Below are positions 59,165-64,000 of a stretch of 64,000 bases of DNA, piece by piece. The DNA lies in contig SCFE01000094.1 of NCBI GenBank assembly GCA_004352715.1, positions 18,681 through 82,680 of the forward strand. Reading direction: 5' to 3'. Numbering within the stretch: the stretch's first letter is position 1; each line of letters starts with the position of its first letter. Under the pieces are notes generated by a model. The model worked only from the letters and a program-made list of their open reading frames with translations, did not search any database and was not told the origin of the DNA. A program made the translations under genes and the position numbers. This DNA comes from Hofstenia miamia (lineage: Eukaryota > Xenacoelomorpha > Acoela).

Positions 59165-62100
59165 AATATATTTGCACAGATTAACTATACAATGCAAAAA
59201 TTACTTACCGGCCAAAACCGGCCGGCCGGTAGCTGCTATTGGCCGCCAACTACTGGCCTCGGCCTTAAGATTTCCGGCCGGTTAAAACTCTGATCTGATC
59301 ATACATTTTAGCAACACAATCTATCTGAAAACGGATATCTTCTGCATTTTAAATACTTCTTTGATATTTCCTTATCATTTTTTAGTTTTACTTAAATGTA
59401 AGCAACACAATTATCTTTGGAGTCCCAGAATCTTATGTTAACCCAATATTCGAAACATACAATTTCTAGCTCTACTGAAATTTTTATTTCAGATCCGACT
59501 AGTCTAAATTAGAGCTGGACATGGGTCAGTGGGTTATATTGATCACAATTTTGGGATGGGTCGTATGGGTCATGGGACATTACCATATGAGAACCACGAT
59601 AATTATTACTAACATTATGACACTGATTTTGTTTTGTTTCTTAAAATCTTTCCGTTTTGTTCATGTACTTATAAATCATATTTTTGTAGAAAAATAAATA
59701 TGTATTTACTGCAACAAAATTTAACAAATATTGTTGCATTTTTTAAAAGTGAAATGTGGTTACAGGCAAGGTTTCACATGAAAGATGGTCCGATTAGGAC
59801 TCTAAAACCACGGGTTATGGTTCGCATTATATGGGCCAGCTTCATGATACTGATTGGTCGAGGGTCGTGTGTCACATGATGTGATCCATGTCAAGCTCTG
59901 GTCTAAAGTGCTTGCTTACAGTTCTAACTTACGAAATTAGATAATTTCTGAGCTTTATCGTTGTTATTTCAATTTATTAGTAAAAAGCTATCATTTGTTT
60001 CTTTTACAGGAATCCAGTTACTGCGCGCCTCAGAACGAAAGCAATCAAGATACTTCTAAATCGGCTTTGCTGGTGAGAAATTATTTATTTGATGTAAATA
60101 TCTTTCCTCTGTCTATGCATTCCTATAACATTAAAAACTGGGATGATAATTAATTCAGGATCATAATGCAATCACATGAATAATTTAAAGTTTTGATTGG
60201 TTCACAATTCTTATATATGTTGCATATTTGCGGGCCACAGTTGACTTGTGTGACTTTAAAATGGTTTCACAATTTACAATCGTTTCAATTATACATTTGT
60301 GATCATCGTTATTTGTTAGTTTGCCTGACATGCTGAACAAACAGATGCAGGGCTAATGCATGTGCAGCAGATATGTTTGATTGATACCAAACAATATCGA
60401 TAATGGGTCCGATGTTTAATAATCTTCGTTGCTATTGCTATAATAAATGAGAATTAATTATGCTAAATATGGGTGACTATACTATAAAATCGGGTTATGG
60501 GTTAAATCTTACGGCACGAATCCGAACATGAGTGGGCAACGAGCCGGATCATATTTAGAAATAATTATTTAACCAAAACCGGGACCTATATAACTTCCTT
60601 ACTTCTTGATAAACATCCTCTTGCAATCAAGCTGCAGGGTTATTTGCTTGTTCATATAACCAGTAACTTATACATCAGAGCCTCTGTTAGTTATTTTACT
60701 TATTTTTAGTTCGTAAAATGGAATCATTCAATATGGCCGTAATAGAACTAAAAGTTAATAGTAGCAAATATTTTCAAAGGAATCATACTGGTGAAAGAGT
60801 GACGTTTGGAAAATCATGTTGACAGATCTGTTGAAAATGTAATTACCAATAATGGTTTCGCTTCCTGCATTTAATACACGCCTCACAATTAGAATAATAC
60901 AATTCTGTTGGTTTTTCATTGAAAAATAGAATTTCGTCCTGGGAATGAGTTAGCAAATAAATCTGAAATTTGTGCCACGGTTTATAGGACCTTCAATACT
61001 GTCAGGGATGACGTCCCAACTCTAGGGTGACCAGGCGTCCGCATTATAAGCAATGTCCCGAGCCCCAATTTTAAAGAAAGAATGTCACTAAGGATGTTAT
61101 TTCATCTAACATTTAACAGTAAAAATAGTATAAAAAATTATTAAAATGCACTTGCAGTGCACTGGAAACGGAATTAACTCCATAAGAGTTCATACAGGAG
61201 GATTCTGATCTTCCCGTCACTTTTCAAGTAAGCACTACAGATGTCTGGTTGTTGTGATTTATGTACTACGTTTGATGTGCTTTCAAATTGCATTTTTTGT
61301 CTTCTTGCATTCTACATCTCTGACTCAATTTCATTGACATAATAACGGGTGGATCATTTAATATTTTCTAGAAAAATATAAGTTAAATGTTGCTAGTAAT
61401 CATAATCACTAAGAGCAAATTTGGTTCTGCCTTAGATACTTTGGGTAAAAGCAGTGATCATTGTTGAATTTCGTAAGAGTTTGACATCACAATATCAGGT
61501 GTCTGGCAGAAACAGAAGATAAAAATGTTGCGAAAAAAGGTAAATATTATGCTTTCAATATAAAAAATGAACTCTGTGTCGAAGCATAATATATTTTTTG
61601 GGTAATCAAACTGTGCAGCACACTAACAACAGCCAAAACCATGATAATTTACTAAACAGGACAATAATGATTCTCGAGTTGCGACTTGATTATATTTCAG
61701 CAAGATTCTCGTCCGTTAATGGTCGTGAGAACGGTTTTATCAAACCTTAAATATTTGAAAATTATTGGTAATTCTTCTTCTAGGGTATTCAATAGATTAA
61801 TCGATTTTCAATTATTGCAATAATTGAAATATCATTTAAGTGTTGCCTACCCCTGCAGATAGAGTTGAACAAATGCTTAATATGTATGTACTATGATTGT
61901 TATAGGCATACATTTCATGAAGAATGAAAGCATCTGTGCTCTGTTGAGGGCACCTGTGCATTCAGCTGAAGTGCACTCCGACACAAACTTCATACCACTG
62001 CATTGCTACTTTGTTGGGTTCGCGATTTTGTCTACATAATTGCATCTCCAAGAAATCGGAAATATCTGAAGACCATACAAAGAACTCTGTCAACATGTGC

Positions 62101-64000
62101 TGCGAAAATATGACTGATTATCGCCTTCCAGCCAAGAAAGAAAAATTAGGAGCTTTTCGGATCTCACTATAAAAGTCAAACAAGCAGGTGGTTTATTCAG
62201 GAATGCGAACGTCGTATTCTTGAAGGAACCGAGAAATACCTCCTTAATGCAAACTATTTGCTATCTTCCTGGAGAAATTACAGTTTTTGAGACTTTAAAA
62301 AAATTGGCAAGATCCTACCTCTGCTTTCAAGGATCCAAAGCTATGTCTAAGCGTGCCTTGAGTTTTGCAGGACTGTCTACTCAAATGGAATTTAGTTCTT
62401 CTTTGTCTTTCAATTATCACTTTTCTGCTTATAGTTTTCTATAAGATTAAAACAGTCTGTTAACTATTTGATTTAATATTCGTTTAATAAGCATATATCT
62501 ATTTATTGTTATACTTCAATATAGCTATTATTGGGATTGGGCTTACTATGAGAACCTCAACATTGACAGTTACGTAGCTCGGGACAAAAAACAAGTTGCG
62601 CAAGGCTTAAATCATGGTCCTTAAATAAAATTTATTAAAAAAATTGGGTAGCAAGGAAGGTTTTGGTTAAAATTTTTGCCGCTTCCCAGTTCGTTTATGA
62701 TATAAAATCTCGAATAGTATTTCGTACATTTAATGCATTCATTTATTTTTGATTCACCACCACAACCCCCCCCGTTCTCTTCACTCGGACTTGAATCTGT
62801 TTCGCTCTGATGCCTCCTCACTAACCTTAAAATATAAGTTTTTGCATCTTGCAATAAATAAACAAATTCTTTCCTAGTTAAATTTGGCCTTTCTGTTTCA
62901 AATAGTGAGTGAGTATTGTAATTGCAAAAGAGCACTGAAACGATATTCACACGTTAGAAAATACATGTATTTTTGCTATTTACATCCATGGCAAATTTCA
63001 TAAATATAAACAAAACATAGATAAAAGAAAACTGCCTTATTCCAGACGATAGAGTATTTTCTCCATATGAAGAATTTGTGCTCATCATATCATCAAGCGC
63101 ACCAGGTAAAATCTTTAACAACTTACTTTCGTTGATGTTCTTTTTAATACACCATGTATCGAATTTCATTTTCCAAACTGAAAAGAAGAAGACGAAGACA
63201 AAATTTTGTAAAACGCAAGAATAATTAATACTACGTTGGGCGTCAATATAAAGAAAACACAACAGAGTTTATTGCTTCACTTCACCCTTATGCTTTTCGC
63301 CACTTTGCAAATATTTACAAATAATTTTTTTAATATTTGCTAATACAGTTGAATTAGCTATTATTAATATCACTTGAATATACACTACGCTCTAAATTAA
63401 TTAGTGGGATGGACTGGTTATACATTTATCTATAAATAACAGCGTCCTTTGTAACATCTTGTTCATCAGATTTGTTAAATATAATACAGGGGTAGTCAAA
63501 AGTTTATGGTAAAGTAAAATTGTTTGCATAGTGTGAACTAATTCATTACACTCTACATAGTTGGGCAAACAAACGATAGACGTGCTTTTGACACAAGCAC
63601 TCATGCACCTACATTGTTTATACAAGTTTAGAACTATATGGAGTGTAATGAATTAATTTAAACTATACAAAAAATGTTACCTTACTATAAACTTTTGACC
63701 ACCCCTTTATAAAGTTTCATTACTGTGCATTAGTGGGAACAAATTGTTAATATTAAGTTCTTCCTTGCAATTAACTATAATGATTATTATTATCAATTGT
63801 TAAAGGGTAAATCAGTAAATTAGTATATCATAATTATCGCATAATAAATTCTTGTTAAAAAATTAGAAGATGATTTTTCTATAGTAAAATACATGCAAGC
63901 CATTAAAAAAAATAATTTTTCAGTTAATTCATTCATTCAAGCTTTTTAGGATTGGAGTGATACCAAAGATGAACTTGGAAATTTACCACCCCGAATACCA
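51009..64000 (+). CDS. 5' exons of a gene for a lipid-anchored protein starting MGYCCS (continues past window)
   Basis: Exons: 51009-51104 (ATG; donor GTAACT), 51446-51484 (TTTAG / GTATTT), 60010-60072 (TTTTACAG / GTGAGA), possibly a 24-bp microexon 61701-61724 (ATATTTCAG / GTGAGA), and 63950-64000 (CTTTTTAG) running off the edge. Every exon is a multiple of three and all junctions are phase 0. Product: MGYCCSKSVHVNDDFESDSS.., SGNSDHDQLLELK, ESSYCAPQNESNQDTSKSAL.., (QDSRPLMV), DWSDTKDELGNLPPRIP. Gly2 with Cys4-Cys5 and Ser6 is a classic N-myristoylation plus palmitoylation start, so inner-membrane anchoring is predicted. The rest is polar, probably disordered. Family not recognised. Intron 2 is 8.5 kb and filled with transposons. 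Confidence 0.6.
51485..52600. other. Intron sequence, nothing recognised
   Basis: AT-rich. A 70-codon frame starting at 51634 (MKMGKEFNTITLNSFGISEF) has no recognised motif. Confidence 0.4.
52620..54365 (-). pseudogene. LINE with ORF1 start, endonuclease and RT fingers, 3'-truncated
   Basis: Minus strand: a Pro/Ser-rich ORF1-like start (MHSASVSLTDLQNFSDAQFA at 54352). Then an endonuclease: VNAHSLISLNRHLSF (NARSL), DFIFITEIWFDLSVV, and MDHSNGRHGGVLI (~53480). Next KSCKLSGTCYPDGIPSFVIH (GPDGIP), and RT fingers YHPIAILSRLSIIFERVV and LISSSQHGNLLGRSTITNLR (~52860-52740). It stops at ~52630 before the RT catalytic centre, so the 3' part is missing, the reverse of usual 5' truncation. Frameshifts throughout. 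The plus strand here is strongly purine-rich and richer in GC than its surroundings. Confidence 0.8.
54366..56143. other. Intron sequence, no gene seen
   Basis: Short frames (55333-55596, 55547-55753, 55808-56050) lack recognisable motifs or splice support. Confidence 0.4.
56152..59292. mobile_element. hAT element, 3141 bp, with perfect 8-bp target duplication
   Basis: Ends CAGAGATGGAACCGGC (56152) and, reverse strand, CAGAGTTTTAACCGGCC (59292). Both flanks are ATCTGATC (56144-56151 and 59293-59300), an exact 8-bp duplication as made by hAT transposases. The subterminal regions are packed with CCGG words (TACCGGTAAAATTACCGGCC; CCGGCCGGCCGGTAGC). Inside I find no transposase frame. A GC-rich inverted patch (GGGCCCGTAGGTCCACGGGC, 57384-57403) and TA runs at 57000 and 59133-59162 are the only landmarks. 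Probably a decayed or non-autonomous copy. Confidence 0.9.
59510..59900. mobile_element. hAT-type MITE, 391 bp
   Basis: Ends TAGAGCTGGACATGGGTCA and, reverse strand, CAGAGCTTGACATGGATCA. Flanking 8-mers are GTCTAAAT (59502-59509) and GTCTAAAG (59901-59908), a 7/8 target duplication. Only 110 bp upstream of the third exon of the MGYCCS gene. Any internal frame is a by-product. Confidence 0.85.
60073..62620. other. Intron sequence with MITE-like scraps
   Basis: GC-rich scraps at 60490-60560 (ATCGGGTTATGGGTTAAATC) and 61022-61050 (CTAGGGTGACCAGGCGTCCG) resemble common hAT-type transposon ends, but partners were not found. No firm gene apart from the microexon candidate at 61701. Confidence 0.4.
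62621..63177 (-). CDS. Candidate antisense gene fragment, two exons
   Basis: Minus strand: exon 63177-63127 (CTTTTCAG acceptor, GTAAGT donor; WKMKFDTWCIKKNINE) joins exon starting 62934 (CGTTTCAG acceptor) in a closing phase. The second exon reads LFCNYNTHSLFETERPNLTR, KEFVYLLQDAKTYILRLVRR. It either splices at GTTAGT (62825) or runs on through a Ser/Glu/Gly-rich stretch (HQSETDSSPSEENGGGCGGE) to a stop at 62621. Strong splice sites and protein-like composition support it. No family recognised and no first exon found. It lies inside an intron of the plus-strand gene. Confidence 0.4.
63487..63707. mobile_element. Mariner-type MITE, 221 bp
   Basis: Long terminal inverted repeats of ~70 bp: CAGGGGTAGTCAAAAGTTTA at the left, AAGGGGTGGTCAAAAGTTTA on the reverse strand at the right. 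Both continue to AATTCATTACACTC. TA flanks at 63485-63486 and 63708-63709. No coding capacity; lies just before the last visible exon. Confidence 0.85.

Noticed and set aside
1-64000. tRNA genes
   Set aside because: No B-box (GGTTCGAATCC-like) with a matching A-box was seen.

Overview
The window looks like AT-rich nuclear DNA from an invertebrate animal. I cannot place the phylum. The evidence is short exons with GT-AG introns whose phases close exactly, a fragment of eukaryotic 28S rRNA, and a dense mixture of animal transposons: piggyBac, an IS630/Tc1/mariner element, hAT, Polinton/Maverick and several non-LTR retrotransposons. No operons or prokaryotic signals are visible.

Layout. 1-1018 is the terminal part of a piggyBac element ending in a TTAA site. 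2187-6061 (minus) is an eight-exon gene, about 641 codons, for a zinc-finger protein with a degenerate tyrosine-recombinase-like region. An intact mariner-type transposon sits in its first 5' splice site. 6.4-10.4 kb is a block of satellites with 104 bp, ~100/182 bp, 260 bp and 29 bp periods. 12.3-16.3 kb holds retrotransposon remnants, a dead protein-primed DNA polymerase B fragment and a candidate two-exon small gene. 17.4-18.43 kb is a truncated 28S rRNA copy on the minus strand, followed by more satellite up to 22.5 kb.

22.5-42 kb is a block almost free of CpG. In it lies a decayed Polinton/adintovirus-like gene set: integrase, a PX-like protein, major capsid, adenain-like protease, and two tandem penton-like copies. 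The capsid-protease-penton part is present a second time, inverted, at 31.1-34.0 kb. A ~900 bp repeat occurs twice, and one copy interrupts the integrase.

42.9-54.4 kb is a graveyard of minus- and plus-strand LINE and Tc1 remnants with normal CpG content. From 51,009 to the right edge runs a plus-strand gene for a protein starting MGYCCS (a likely N-myristoylated and palmitoylated N-terminus). Its introns hold a LINE, a 3.1 kb hAT element with a perfect 8-bp target duplication, a 391 bp hAT MITE, a mariner-type MITE and a possible antisense gene.

Most certain: the eight-exon gene, the mariner, the hAT elements, the 28S fragment and the satellites. The Polinton identities rest on short conserved motifs I recognise, and all copies are broken.
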